This document shows, piece by piece, positions 1 to 8,015 of a stretch of 64,000 bases of DNA (its first letter is position 1; every line of letters begins with the position of its first letter). The stretch lies in NCBI RefSeq assembly GCF_008801835.1, contig NZ_VZOW01000014.1, forward strand, positions 62,001 to 126,000. The letters are read 5' to 3'. The notes under the pieces were generated by a model that saw nothing but the letters and a program-made list of their open reading frames with translations, made no database searches and was not told where the DNA came from. The DNA comes from Cupriavidus pauculus. GTDB taxonomy: Bacteria > Pseudomonadota > Gammaproteobacteria > Burkholderiales > Burkholderiaceae. The position numbers and the translations under genes were made by a program.

Positions 1-650
1 TGAAGTCGACGGTGTGGCACGGCGGCGCGGCCGACATGTATCTCGTCAGCGCCAAGCTCGATGGCGCGCTCGCGCTGTTCGTGGTGCAGCGCGACGCGCC
101 GGGCGTGAGCGTGACGCCGTATCCGACGATCGACCGACTGGCGGGTGCGGACCTCGCCCTGGAGAACGCGCCGGCCACGCTCGTCACGGCCGATGGCCTC
201 GGGGCGCTCGAATTCGGCATCGACCACGGCATCGCCGCGCAATGCGCGGCAGCGGCCGGCGCAATGGAGCGCCTGATCGAAATCACCGCCGAATACCTGG
301 GCGCGCGCAAGCAGTTTGGCAAGCCGCTGGCATCGTTCCAGGCTCTACAGCACCGCATGGCCGAGATGCTGATGCACAAGGAGCTGGCGCTGTCGATGGC
401 CTATGTGGCTGCGCAGGGGCTCGATGCCGCCGATGCGGCCGAACGCCGCCGCAAGGTGTCCGCCGCCAAGGTGATTACGGCCAGGGCGGCGCGCTTCGTC
501 GGCCAGCAGGCCGTGCAACTGCACGGCGGCATGGGCATGACAGACGAGCTGGAAGTGGGCGACTATTTCAAGGCGCTGACCATGACAGACGTATTGCTGG
601 GCGATACTGATCTGCACATGGAGCGCTACTGCGGCGCCATGGCAGCCTGA
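1..650 (+). CDS. acyl-CoA dehydrogenase, C-terminal part (partial at window edge)
   Basis: FAD-dependent alpha,beta-dehydrogenation of an acyl-CoA. The gene enters from outside the window; the open frame runs from base 3 without a convincing start, so the N-terminal FAD/substrate domain is missing. About 215 residues remain: the end of the beta domain and the C-terminal helical bundle. The family signature ARKQFGKPLASFQALQHRMA is present, as is the late QLHGGMGMTDELEVGDYF segment, whose acidic residues lie where many family members carry the catalytic base. It is followed 114 bp later by a thiolase-like gene on the same strand, so it probably heads or sits inside one acyl-CoA degradation operon. 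The substrate cannot be told. Confidence 0.9.
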   Translation, partial: KSTVWHGGAADMYLVSAKLDGALALFVVQRDAPGVSVTPYPTIDRLAGADLALENAPATLVTADGLGALEFGIDHGIAAQCAAAAGAMERLIEITAEYLGARKQFGKPLASFQALQHRMAEMLMHKELALSMAYVAAQGLDAADAAERRRKVSAAKVITARAARFVGQQAVQLHGGMGMTDELEVGDYFKALTMTDVLLGDTDLHMERYCGAMAA

Positions 651-763
651 CAGCAGCCATCCAATCGGCAGCCGTGCGCAATCGCTCGGCAACAACGCAA
701 ACCAGGCCCGCCGGGGCGCGATGACCGCCATCGCGTCACGGCCCGCCTCAACGGAAGATATCG

Positions 764-1930
764 ATGACCATCAATGGCAAGGCATACATCGTCGGGGCCT
801 ACGAGCACCCGACCCGCAAGGCGCCGGACAAGACCGTGGCGCAGCTTCACGCCGAAAGCGCCAAGGGCGCGCTGGAGGACGCGGGGCTCACGCTGGCCGA
901 TGTCGACGGCTATTTCTGCGCCGGCGACGCGCCGGGCCTCGGCATGGTCAACATGGTCGACTATCTGGGCCTCAATGCGCGACATGTCGATTCCACCGAG
1001 ATGGGCGGATCGTCCTATATCGCGCACGTGTCGCATGCCGCGCAGGCCATCGCTGCCGGCAAGTGCAATGTGGCGTTGATCACGCTGGCCGGGCGCCCGC
1101 GCTCGGAAGGGTCGAGCGGCACGCAGGCGCGCAACTGGGGCGCGAACCTGCCGGACCAGCCCTTCGAGGCGCCCTTCAGCCCGGTAACGGTGAACCTCTA
1201 TGCAATGGTGGCGCAGCGCCATATGTACGAATTCGGCACCACGCCGGAACAGCTCGCATGGATCAAGGTGGCCGCGTCGCATCACGCGCAGCACAATCCC
1301 AACGCCATGCTGCGCGAGCTGGTCACGGTCGAGGACGTGCTCAATTCCCCGATGATCTCGGATCCGCTGCATCGGCTCGATTGCTGCGTGGTGTCGGACG
1401 GCGGCGGCGCGCTGATCGTGGCGCGCCCGGAAATCGCCGCCACGCTCAAGCGCCCGAAAATCAAGGTGCTGGGCGCGGGCGAGCATGTCAAGGGCCTGCT
1501 GGGCGGCCATGTCGATCTGTCATGGTCGGCAGCGCGCGTATCCGGGGCGGCGGCGTTTGCCGAAGCGGGCGTGACGCCCGCCGATATCCAGTACGCGTCG
1601 ATCTACGACAGCTTCACGATCACCGTGCTGATGCAGCTCGAGGATCTGGGCTTCTGCAAGAAGGGCGAAGGCGGCAAGTTCGTGATGGACGGCAACCTGA
1701 TTGCCGGCGTCGGCAAGCTGCCGATCAACACCGACGGCGGCGGCCTGTGCAACAACCATCCGGCCAATCGCGGCGGCATCACCAAGGTGATCGAAGCCGT
1801 GCGCCAGTTGCGCGGCGAAGCGCACCCCGCCGTGCAGGTCAAGGACTGCGGCCTGGCGCTGGCGCAGGGAACCGGCGGGTACATGGGATCGCGCCATGGC
1901 TCCGCTACGCTGATCCTCGAACGTGAATAA
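764..1930 (+). CDS. thiolase-like (SCP-x/Ltp2-type) protein lacking catalytic cysteines
   Basis: A 388-residue protein with the thiolase fold pattern, close to the lipid-transfer/SCP-x thiolase group. Where thiolases carry the nucleophilic Cys the sequence reads DSTEMGGSSYIAHV, and the C-terminal Cys motif is replaced by GTGGYMGSRHGSATLIL, so both canonical cysteines are absent. The internal GGGLCNNHPANRGG keeps a His of the active-site loop. Such proteins paired with a DUF35 protein, as here (next gene 3 bp downstream), include retro-aldolases of the steroid side-chain Ltp2 type. By analogy it may cleave a beta-hydroxyacyl-CoA rather than perform thiolysis; this is inference. The start ATG is chosen because it aligns with the family's N-terminal AYIVGAYEHP. 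Confidence 0.85.
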   Translation: MTINGKAYIVGAYEHPTRKAPDKTVAQLHAESAKGALEDAGLTLADVDGYFCAGDAPGLGMVNMVDYLGLNARHVDSTEMGGSSYIAHVSHAAQAIAAGKCNVALITLAGRPRSEGSSGTQARNWGANLPDQPFEAPFSPVTVNLYAMVAQRHMYEFGTTPEQLAWIKVAASHHAQHNPNAMLRELVTVEDVLNSPMISDPLHRLDCCVVSDGGGALIVARPEIAATLKRPKIKVLGAGEHVKGLLGGHVDLSWSAARVSGAAAFAEAGVTPADIQYASIYDSFTITVLMQLEDLGFCKKGEGGKFVMDGNLIAGVGKLPINTDGGGLCNNHPANRGGITKVIEAVRQLRGEAHPAVQVKDCGLALAQGTGGYMGSRHGSATLILERE

Positions 1931-1933
1931 GGG

Positions 1934-2341
1934 ATGACAACCATGACCACTCCTTACGTCCCCTCGCCGTTCAAGGCGCCCGACGAACTCCCCGACAACG
2001 CCGCCTTCTGGCAGGCCGCGCGCGAAGGCCAGCTGCTGGTGCGCCACTGCAAGGGCTGCGGCAAGCCGCACTGGTATCCGCGTGTGCTGTGCCCGTTCTG
2101 CATGGGCGAGACCGAATGGAAATCCGCCAGCGGCTTCGGCGAGATCTATTCGTTCAGCATCACACGCCGCGCCGGCCCCAATCCGTTCTGCATCGCCTAT
2201 GTGAAGCTGGACGAAGGCGTGACGATGATGACCCACATCGTCGATACCGATCTCGACAGCGTGCGGATCGGCCAGCGCGTGAAGGTGCGCTTTGCCGATT
2301 CCGAAGGCGGTCCGCCCGTGCCGGTTTTCGCGCCGGTCTGA
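1934..2341 (+). CDS. Zn-ribbon/OB-fold (DUF35, ChsH2-like) protein
   Basis: A 135-residue accessory protein with an N-terminal rubredoxin-like zinc ribbon (Cys39, Cys42, Cys53, Cys56; HCKGCGK and LCPFC) followed by an OB-fold (FGEIYSFSITRR through VRFADSEGG). DUF35 proteins bind acyl-CoA and form complexes with thiolase-like partners, as ChsH2 does with Ltp2. The gene starts 3 bp after the thiolase-like stop, so the two are likely co-translated and work as a complex. ATG at 1943 is a possible alternative start, shortening it by three residues. Confidence 0.9.
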   Translation: MTTMTTPYVPSPFKAPDELPDNAAFWQAAREGQLLVRHCKGCGKPHWYPRVLCPFCMGETEWKSASGFGEIYSFSITRRAGPNPFCIAYVKLDEGVTMMTHIVDTDLDSVRIGQRVKVRFADSEGGPPVPVFAPV

Positions 2342-2355
2342 CGCGGGAGACAGAC

Positions 2356-3249
2356 ATGCCGATCAGCTATCAGCATCTACGCAATCGCGTGTTTGCGCCG
2401 GTACGTCAGCGCTACACCGCGCGCGACACCATGCTCTATGCGCTAAGCCTGGGCCTTGGCAACGATCCGATGAACGCACGCGCGCTGCCCTTCGTCTACG
2501 AAGGCGCGCCGGGAGGCCTGCGCGCACTGCCGTCTCAGGCGGTGGTGCTCGGCTATCCCGGCTTCTGGGCGCGCGAGCGGGACACCGGCATCGACTGGGT
2601 GAAGCCGCTGCACGGCGAACAGCGTCTGCGCCTGCATCGTCCGCTGCCGGCCGAAGCCGAGGTGGTGGGACATAACCGCATCACGCATCTGACCGACAAG
2701 GGTGCAGGCAAGGGCGCCGTAATGGTGACGGAACGCCGCCTGGAAACCGCGCAGGGCGAATTGCTGGCCACGGTGCAGCAGATTTCGTTTCTGCGTGGCG
2801 ACGGCGGCTACAGTCAGCAGGACGGCGGCCAGCCCAGCGACGAACCGTTGCCCGCGCTGCATCCAACGCCCGAAGACCGCGCACCCGATTTCATCGACAC
2901 CCAGCCCACGCGGCCGGAAGCAGCGCTGCTGTATCGGCTGATGGGCGATTTCAATCCGCTGCACGCGGACCCTGCGGTGGCCACTGCGGCGGGATTCGAG
3001 CGGCCCATACTGCATGGTTTGGCCAGCTACGGGCTGGTGGCGCATGCGCTGCTGCGGCAATGTGCCGATCACGATGCAGCGCGGCTGCGGGCGCTCGATA
3101 TCCGCTTTACCGCGCCGGTGTTCCCGGGCGAAACGCTGGTGACGGAGATCTGGCGCGATCCCGCGCACGCCAACCAGTTTGCGCTGCGCGCGCGTGTGCT
3201 GGAACGCGACAAGGTCGTGCTCAGCCACGGCTGGGCGGAAATCGCCTGA
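2356..3249 (+). CDS. MaoC-like (R)-specific enoyl-CoA hydratase
   Basis: A 297-residue double hot-dog hydratase 2 family enzyme that adds water to a trans-2-enoyl-CoA. The C-terminal half carries the MaoC motif: Asp198, Asn200 and His203 in GDFNPLHADP, then RPILHGLASYG with His220. The N-terminal half is the degenerate hot-dog repeat. The frame is open further upstream, but ATG 2356 follows the DUF35 stop by 14 bp and has a GGGAGACA ribosome-binding sequence just upstream. It fits between the dehydrogenase and the CoA-transferase in a beta-oxidation-like operon. Confidence 0.9.
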   Translation: MPISYQHLRNRVFAPVRQRYTARDTMLYALSLGLGNDPMNARALPFVYEGAPGGLRALPSQAVVLGYPGFWARERDTGIDWVKPLHGEQRLRLHRPLPAEAEVVGHNRITHLTDKGAGKGAVMVTERRLETAQGELLATVQQISFLRGDGGYSQQDGGQPSDEPLPALHPTPEDRAPDFIDTQPTRPEAALLYRLMGDFNPLHADPAVATAAGFERPILHGLASYGLVAHALLRQCADHDAARLRALDIRFTAPVFPGETLVTEIWRDPAHANQFALRARVLERDKVVLSHGWAEIA

Positions 3250-3266
3250 CCGCCAATCGAACCGAT

Positions 3267-4571
3267 ATGACAACGCCATCCGATCCGGCCAACGGCCTGC
3301 CGTCCCCCTCATCGCAAACCGGCGCACTGAGCCATCTGCGCGTGCTCGATCTTTCGCGCGTACTGGCCGGGCCCTGGTGCACCCAGAATCTCGCCGACAT
3401 GGGCGCCGATGTCATCAAGATCGAGAAACCCGGCGAGGGCGACGACACGCGGCGCTGGGGCCCGCCATACCTGTGCGGCGACGACGGCCCAACCAGCCAG
3501 GCCAGCTATTTCGCCGCGTGCAATCGCAACAAGCGCTCGGTGACGGTCGATATCGCCACGCCCGAGGGACAGGCGCTGATCCGCGAACTGGCCGCGCAAA
3601 GCGACGTACTGATCGAAAACTACAAGACCGGCGGGCTCAAGCGCTATGGCCTCGATTACGACACGCTCAGCGCGCTGAATCCGCGCCTGATCTATTGCTC
3701 GATCACCGGCTTCGGCCAGACCGGCCCTTACGCGGCGCGTCCCGGCTATGACCTGCTGGTGCAGGCCATGAGCGGCCTGATGAGCATTACCGGCCAGGCC
3801 GACGGCGAGCCTGGCGCGGGACCGGTGCGCGTTGGCGTGGCCGTGATCGACGTGTTCACGGGCATGTACGCCACCACGGCGATCCTTGGCGCGCTGGAAG
3901 CGCGGCATCACACTGGGCGCGGCCAGCGCATCGATATCGCGCTGCTCGACGTGGCGATGGCGGTGCTGGCCAACCAGGGCACCGGATATCTGAACGCGGG
4001 CACGGTGCCGACGCGCCAGGGCAATACGCATCCCAGCGTGGTGCCGTATCAGGATTTCCCGACGCGCGATGGCGACATGCTGCTGGCCATCGGCAACGAT
4101 GGGCAGTTTGCGCGCTTCTGCGAAGTGGCAGACGTAGATTGGGCGCGCGATCCACGCTATGCGGCAAACAGCAGCCGCGTGGCCAACCGGCAGACCTTGA
4201 TCCCGATGATGAGCGACATCACGCGCAAGAAGACCACGCGCGAATGGATCGGCCTGCTGGAGGCGGCATCGGTGCCCTGCGGGCCGATCAACAATATCGC
4301 GCAGGCGTTTGCCGACGAGCAGGTCCAGTATCGCGGGCTGCGCGTCGAACAATTCCGCTATGGGTCGTCGGCGGAGGCCAGCAACGACGCCTCGGCCGAT
4401 CCGGTGAACCGCATCTGCACCACGGCCAGCCCGTTGCGATTGTCGGATACGCCCACCACGCTGCGCCACGCGCCGCCCGCGCTGGGCCAGCATACCGATG
4501 AGGTGCTGCGCGACACGCTGCATCTCGGCGCGGGAGAGATCGCGGAACTGCGCGCCAAAGGTGTGCTGTAG
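3267..4571 (+). CDS. CaiB/BaiF family CoA-transferase
   Basis: A 434-residue class III CoA-transferase that moves CoA between carboxylic acids. The N-terminal LRVLDLSRVLAGPWCTQNLAD and DVIKIEKPGEGDDTRRWGPP are typical. The catalytic Asp is predicted at about residue 162 in RPGYDLLVQAMSG. The length is normal for the family. The frame is open well upstream inside the MaoC gene; ATG 3267, 17 bp after the MaoC stop, gives the expected N-terminus. As last gene of the operon it probably activates the acid that the preceding enzymes degrade. The substrate is unknown. Confidence 0.92.
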   Translation: MTTPSDPANGLPSPSSQTGALSHLRVLDLSRVLAGPWCTQNLADMGADVIKIEKPGEGDDTRRWGPPYLCGDDGPTSQASYFAACNRNKRSVTVDIATPEGQALIRELAAQSDVLIENYKTGGLKRYGLDYDTLSALNPRLIYCSITGFGQTGPYAARPGYDLLVQAMSGLMSITGQADGEPGAGPVRVGVAVIDVFTGMYATTAILGALEARHHTGRGQRIDIALLDVAMAVLANQGTGYLNAGTVPTRQGNTHPSVVPYQDFPTRDGDMLLAIGNDGQFARFCEVADVDWARDPRYAANSSRVANRQTLIPMMSDITRKKTTREWIGLLEAASVPCGPINNIAQAFADEQVQYRGLRVEQFRYGSSAEASNDASADPVNRICTTASPLRLSDTPTTLRHAPPALGQHTDEVLRDTLHLGAGEIAELRAKGVL

Positions 4572-4658
4572 CGCCGTGGCGGCAATGCGTCTGGCCATCG
4601 AGGCGCGCAGCCAGCCCCAGCACCCCGCCGCCAGGAAGATCGAGCGCGCCGCGGCGAA

Positions 4659-5150
4659 TTAGCGCAGCGCTGCGGCGAATTCTTCGAGCTGCGTGATCAC
4701 AGTGTTCCAGCCGTCGAAGAAGCCCATCTTCTCGTGCTGGTCGCGCCCCGCTTCGTCCTGATGCATCACCTTGGCCGTGTAGCGGCATCCCGCGCCTTCG
4801 TCCTCCATCGTGACGATTGCGGTAAAGCCCAGCCACGGCTTGGCGGGACGCCAGTCCGCTTCGAGCATCGATGAGAACACGATGCGCGATTGCGGCACCA
4901 CGTCGAGAAAGCTGCCGCGATTGTCGCTGACACCGCCGTCCGGGCCCTTCATGACGGTGTGGAAGGCGCCGCCGGCGCGCAGATCGAAGGCATGCACTTC
5001 CGTGGTCCACGGCCTGGGGCACCACCACTGCACCAACAGGTCCGGTTCGGACCATGCGCGCCACAGTGCGGCACGCGGTGCGCGCAAGACGCGCGTGATG
5101 ATCAGATCGCGGGAATCAGCGCTTGCGGCTGCGGCTGCGGTTTGCGTCAT
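4659..5150 (-). CDS. SRPBCC/AHSA1 domain protein
   Basis: A 163-residue START-like (activator of Hsp90 ATPase homologue type) domain protein. The pattern LIITRVLRAPRAALWRAWSE, LLVQWWCPRPW and the C-terminal GFFDGWNTVITQLEEF are characteristic of a helix-grip fold with a ligand cavity. The longer open frame upstream is ignored because ATG 5150 begins the conserved domain. The gene overlaps the 3' end of the ArsR gene by 35 bp, a common ArsR-SRPBCC pairing. The function is unassigned; a role in binding or sensing a small hydrophobic ligand is inference. Confidence 0.85.
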   Translation of the reverse strand: MTQTAAAAASADSRDLIITRVLRAPRAALWRAWSEPDLLVQWWCPRPWTTEVHAFDLRAGGAFHTVMKGPDGGVSDNRGSFLDVVPQSRIVFSSMLEADWRPAKPWLGFTAIVTMEDEGAGCRYTAKVMHQDEAGRDQHEKMGFFDGWNTVITQLEEFAAALR

Positions 5151-5490
5151 CGGTTGTCTCCTGTTGATGAAGGTTTTCGACAAATGCCACCATGCGGTCC
5201 GCGCGTGCCTCCCACATGGCGCGTTGCGCGGCAATCCACTGCTCGGCCTCGGACAGCCTGGCCGGCACCAGTTCGCAGGTGCGCGTGCGACCGAGCTTGC
5301 TGGTGCGGATCAAGCCGCTGCGCTCCAGCACGCCGATGTGTTTCATGAATGACGGCAGCGCCATGTCGAACGGTGCGGCCAGCACCGACACGGGCTGCGC
5401 GCCGCCGACCAGCGCAGCGACGATCGCACAGCGCGTGGGATCGGCCAGCGCCTGGAACACTTCGCTGATCTGAGCTTGATAGTTAGCCAT
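5116..5490 (-). CDS. ArsR-family winged-helix regulator
   Basis: A 124-residue regulator with the ArsR core EVFQALADPTRCAIVAALVGG, then a recognition helix region ALPSFMKHIGVLERSGLIRTSKLGRTRTCEL. There is no CxC-type metal-binding motif, so it is probably a non-metal member of the type that pairs with SRPBCC genes. The start at 5490 gives MANYQAQISEVF, the normal N-terminus; upstream sequence in the same frame looks non-coding. It is predicted to control itself and the overlapping SRPBCC gene. Confidence 0.88.
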   Translation of the reverse strand: MANYQAQISEVFQALADPTRCAIVAALVGGAQPVSVLAAPFDMALPSFMKHIGVLERSGLIRTSKLGRTRTCELVPARLSEAEQWIAAQRAMWEARADRMVAFVENLHQQETTDDANRSRSRKR

Positions 5491-5623
5491 TGAGCTAAGT
5501 ATATGCAGGCATGCTGCGCGCCGCAAGTTTTCACGCGCACGCCGTGTCGGGTGGAAGTGTGTGGGGGTCGAATGAAGGAAGCGCAGACGCAAACTCCGCC
5601 AGGCCACCGGCGCTTGCGACGAC

Positions 5624-5647
5624 AAAAGCCCGCTCGATGGAGCGGGC
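5624..5647 (-). terminator. intrinsic terminator of the DPYxDGA-repeat gene
   Basis: On the minus strand this reads as a perfect 8-bp stem GCCCGCTC/GAGCGGGC with a four-base loop, followed directly by four T. It lies 63 bp beyond the stop of the repeat peptide gene and is oriented to end that transcript. Confidence 0.85.
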
Positions 5648-5709
5648 CGGTAATGCGTTTGCAGCCATTTGCAGCCCGTGACTTCAAGCCGGGCCGCGGT
5701 GCCAGGCGC

Positions 5710-6039
5710 TTACTTCTTCGCGCCGTCCGTGTACGGATCGGCCTTGCCCACGCGGGCGCCGTCCAGATACGGATCGGGCTTGCCGGTCTTGGCGCCGTCC
5801 GTGTACGGATCGGTCTTGCGCGGCGCCAGGTCGGTGCGGGTGCTCGACTTCGATTGCACATCGAACTTGTCGGCCTTGCCAGACTTGGCGCCATCCAGAT
5901 AGGGATCCGGCTTGCCGGTCTTTGCGCCGTCGGTGTACGGATCGACCTTCCTTTGCGCCTGCTGCGCGTGGGCCAATTGCACGGCGCCCAGGGCCGTCAG
6001 GGCTGCCACCATCAACGTCGGTACGGTCTTCTTCAGCAT
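5710..6039 (-). CDS. small secreted protein with DPYxDGA repeats
   Basis: A 109-residue protein with a clear signal peptide (MLKKTVPTLMVAALTALG, cleavage predicted after AHA), then almost entirely repeats. DPYTDGAKTGKP and DPYLDGA units occur five times, split into two arrays by a KFDVQSKSSTRTDLAPRK linker. The mature part is polar, rich in Asp, Gly, Lys and Pro, and probably disordered. Three ATG codons run in tandem (6045, 6042, 6039); the last has an AGAGG six bases upstream and best spacing. A strong terminator follows. No known function is recognised. Regularly spaced acidic residues could bind cations or cell-surface polymers, which is speculative. Confidence 0.8.
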   Translation of the reverse strand: MLKKTVPTLMVAALTALGAVQLAHAQQAQRKVDPYTDGAKTGKPDPYLDGAKSGKADKFDVQSKSSTRTDLAPRKTDPYTDGAKTGKPDPYLDGARVGKADPYTDGAKK

Positions 6040-6139
6040 CATCATCCTCTCAGGTAAGGGCCAGACATCGCCCAGCATGCCCCGTATCGGCGCGTCGCCT
6101 GATCGGATTTGCCCGTCTTTTTTCAATTTGCACAGCCAT

Positions 6140-7372
6140 TCAGCGCGGCGCCCGCTGCGGGCAACGCGCCGAGTCGATCAACTGGCCAGCTTGCATGCGC
6201 TGCGTCCAGACGCCGAACCCCAGCGCCAGCACACTGACCGAGGCGCCCAGCGCGCAAACGCCATGCCAGCCACCATGCGCATAGGCCAGCGTGGCGCCCA
6301 TCGCGCCCAGGCCGCTGCCGGCCGCATAGAACAGCATATAGAGGCCGATCAGCCGACCGTGGGCGTTGGCGTGGGTGCGCACGATCAGGCTTTGGTTGGT
6401 CACATGCAGCGCCTGCGCGCCGGCGTCCAGCAGCACGATGCCCAATGCCAGAAGCCACAGCGACGCATCCATGCGCGACAACGGCCACCATGCAAGCAGC
6501 AGCAGGACCAGCGCCATCACGGTCACGCGCGGCGCGTAGCCGTCATCGACCCAGCGGCCGGTGCGCGCCGCGGCCAGCGCCCCGGCCACCCCGACCAACC
6601 CGAACGCACCGATGACGGTGTGGGCAAGGTGGAACGGCGGCGCGCTGAGGGCAAGCGCCAACGCGCTCCAGAAGATATTCAATACGGCGAACATCAGCAG
6701 CGCCAGGATGCCCCTGACCTGCAGTACCGGCTCGGTGCGTAGCAGCCAAAACATCGATGCGATCAGCCGCCAGTACCCGAGCGGCGCGGCGGCGTCGACC
6801 AGGCGGGGCAGACGCCGCCACAGCGGCACGGCCACGCACGCCATCAGCAGTGCCGCCAGCAGGTACACGCCACGCCAGCCCGCAAGATCGCTGACCGCCC
6901 CGGAAAACGCCCGCGCCGACAGCAACCCGATAAACACCCCACCCTGTGCGATGCCGATCACCCTGCCCTGCTCCCGCGCGGACGCTGCGCTTGCCGCATA
7001 GGCCAGCAAGCCCTGCGTCATCGCCGTGCCGAGCAGGCCCACGCCCAGCATGCCCACCAGCAACATCGGCGCCGATCGCGCCATGCCGACCAGCACCAGC
7101 ACACCGACCAGCAACGCGAGCTGAATTCCCATCAGGCGGCGGCGCGGCAAGACATCGCCGAGCGGCACCACCAGCAGCAGCGCCAGCGCGCATCCCACCT
7201 GCGTCATCGCGACCACGCCGCCGACCAGCGCCGGCGCCATGGCGAACTCCAGCGCCAGCGCATCGAGCAATGGCTGAGCGTAATAGACGTTGGCCACGCT
7301 CAGGCCGCTGGCCACGGCAAACAGCATCAGCAAGCCGCGCGGCATGTCGGCCCGAACCGGTGGGACACTCAT
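6140..7372 (-). CDS. MFS transporter
   Basis: A 410-residue, 12-helix major facilitator. The first helix reads LFAVASGLSVANVYYAQPLLD and the cytoplasmic loop 2-3 has PLGDVLPRRRLMG, the family's conserved loop. The start at 7372 (MSVPPVRAD) was preferred over an upstream in-frame ATG because it leaves room for the promoter shared with the divergent HxlR gene. The closest functional class is drug or metabolite efflux of the YnfM/Bcr-like type. It is a paralogue of the transporter at 14308-15516 (shared ANxYYAQP motif). Its neighbour regulator probably responds to the exported compound. Confidence 0.88.
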   Translation of the reverse strand: MSVPPVRADMPRGLLMLFAVASGLSVANVYYAQPLLDALALEFAMAPALVGGVVAMTQVGCALALLLVVPLGDVLPRRRLMGIQLALLVGVLVLVGMARSAPMLLVGMLGVGLLGTAMTQGLLAYAASAASAREQGRVIGIAQGGVFIGLLSARAFSGAVSDLAGWRGVYLLAALLMACVAVPLWRRLPRLVDAAAPLGYWRLIASMFWLLRTEPVLQVRGILALLMFAVLNIFWSALALALSAPPFHLAHTVIGAFGLVGVAGALAAARTGRWVDDGYAPRVTVMALVLLLLAWWPLSRMDASLWLLALGIVLLDAGAQALHVTNQSLIVRTHANAHGRLIGLYMLFYAAGSGLGAMGATLAYAHGGWHGVCALGASVSVLALGFGVWTQRMQAGQLIDSARCPQRAPR

Positions 7373-7387
7373 CGCAAATACCTCGTC

Positions 7388-7449
7388 ATGTGGTTGCAAA
7401 ATGAAACTCGTTGAATGCTAGGGCAACAGGTTTTAAAATGCAACCACAT
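7388..7449. promoter_or_regulatory. paired operator between MFS and HxlR genes
   Basis: A perfect 11-bp inverted repeat, ATGTGGTTGCA (7388-7398) and TGCAACCACAT (7439-7449), with starts 51 bp apart, about five helical turns. It lies between the two divergent start codons, with A/T-rich sequence just inside both arms. It is well placed for binding by the HxlR product to control both genes. Confidence 0.6.
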
Positions 7450-7469
7450 CAGAATCACCGAGAAAGCCG

Positions 7470-7916
7470 ATGCCAAGCCAGCCCGAACCCGCAAACCAGC
7501 CGTGCCCGGTAGCGCGATCGCTCGACGTGATTGGCGACCGCTGGTCGCTGCTGATCGTTCGGGATGCATTCGATGGCGTGCGCCGCTTCGGCGATTTCCA
7601 GCGCAACCTTGGCGTGGCGCGCAATATCCTGGCGGGGCGGCTGCAGAAACTGGTGGAGGCCGGCGTGCTGCAAACCCAGGCGGCGTCCGATGGGTCGGCC
7701 TATCAGGAATACGTGCTGACGCCGCGCGGCGAACGTCTGTTCCCGGTGGTCGTGGCGTTGCGCCAGTGGGGCGAGCGCAATTTGTTCGCCAGTGGCGAGC
7801 GCCATTCCGTGCTGGTCGACCGGCGCACGGGCAAACCGGTGGGACGCATGGACCCCATGACCCGCGACGGCACCGTGATCAGGCCGGCCGACACCGAGGT
7901 GCGCAAGGTCCGGTAG
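7470..7916 (+). CDS. HxlR-family winged-helix regulator
   Basis: A 148-residue MarR/HxlR-type regulator: CPVARSLDVIGDRWSLLIVRDAF is the HxlR signature with its N-terminal Cys (residue 12), followed by the RRFGDFQRNLGVARNILAGRLQKL recognition region and the wing AYQEYVLTPRGERLF. A 30-residue tail beyond the usual HxlR length has no recognised domain. It is divergent from the MFS gene, with an inverted repeat between them, and is predicted to repress the transporter in response to an electrophile or substrate. Confidence 0.9.
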   Translation: MPSQPEPANQPCPVARSLDVIGDRWSLLIVRDAFDGVRRFGDFQRNLGVARNILAGRLQKLVEAGVLQTQAASDGSAYQEYVLTPRGERLFPVVVALRQWGERNLFASGERHSVLVDRRTGKPVGRMDPMTRDGTVIRPADTEVRKVR

Positions 7917-8015
7917 CGATGGCACGCAGTGCATCGCCGCACGCCAAAAATACTGTCCCTATCTGGCCCAACGTTGTGAGCCTATGGACGGCCGATGCGC
8001 CCGCCGGCGCAGCGC

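Noticed and set aside
721..1926. 401-codon plus-strand open frame overlapping the thiolase-like gene
   Set aside because: Frame-shifted shadow; Arg/Gly-rich translation without homology.
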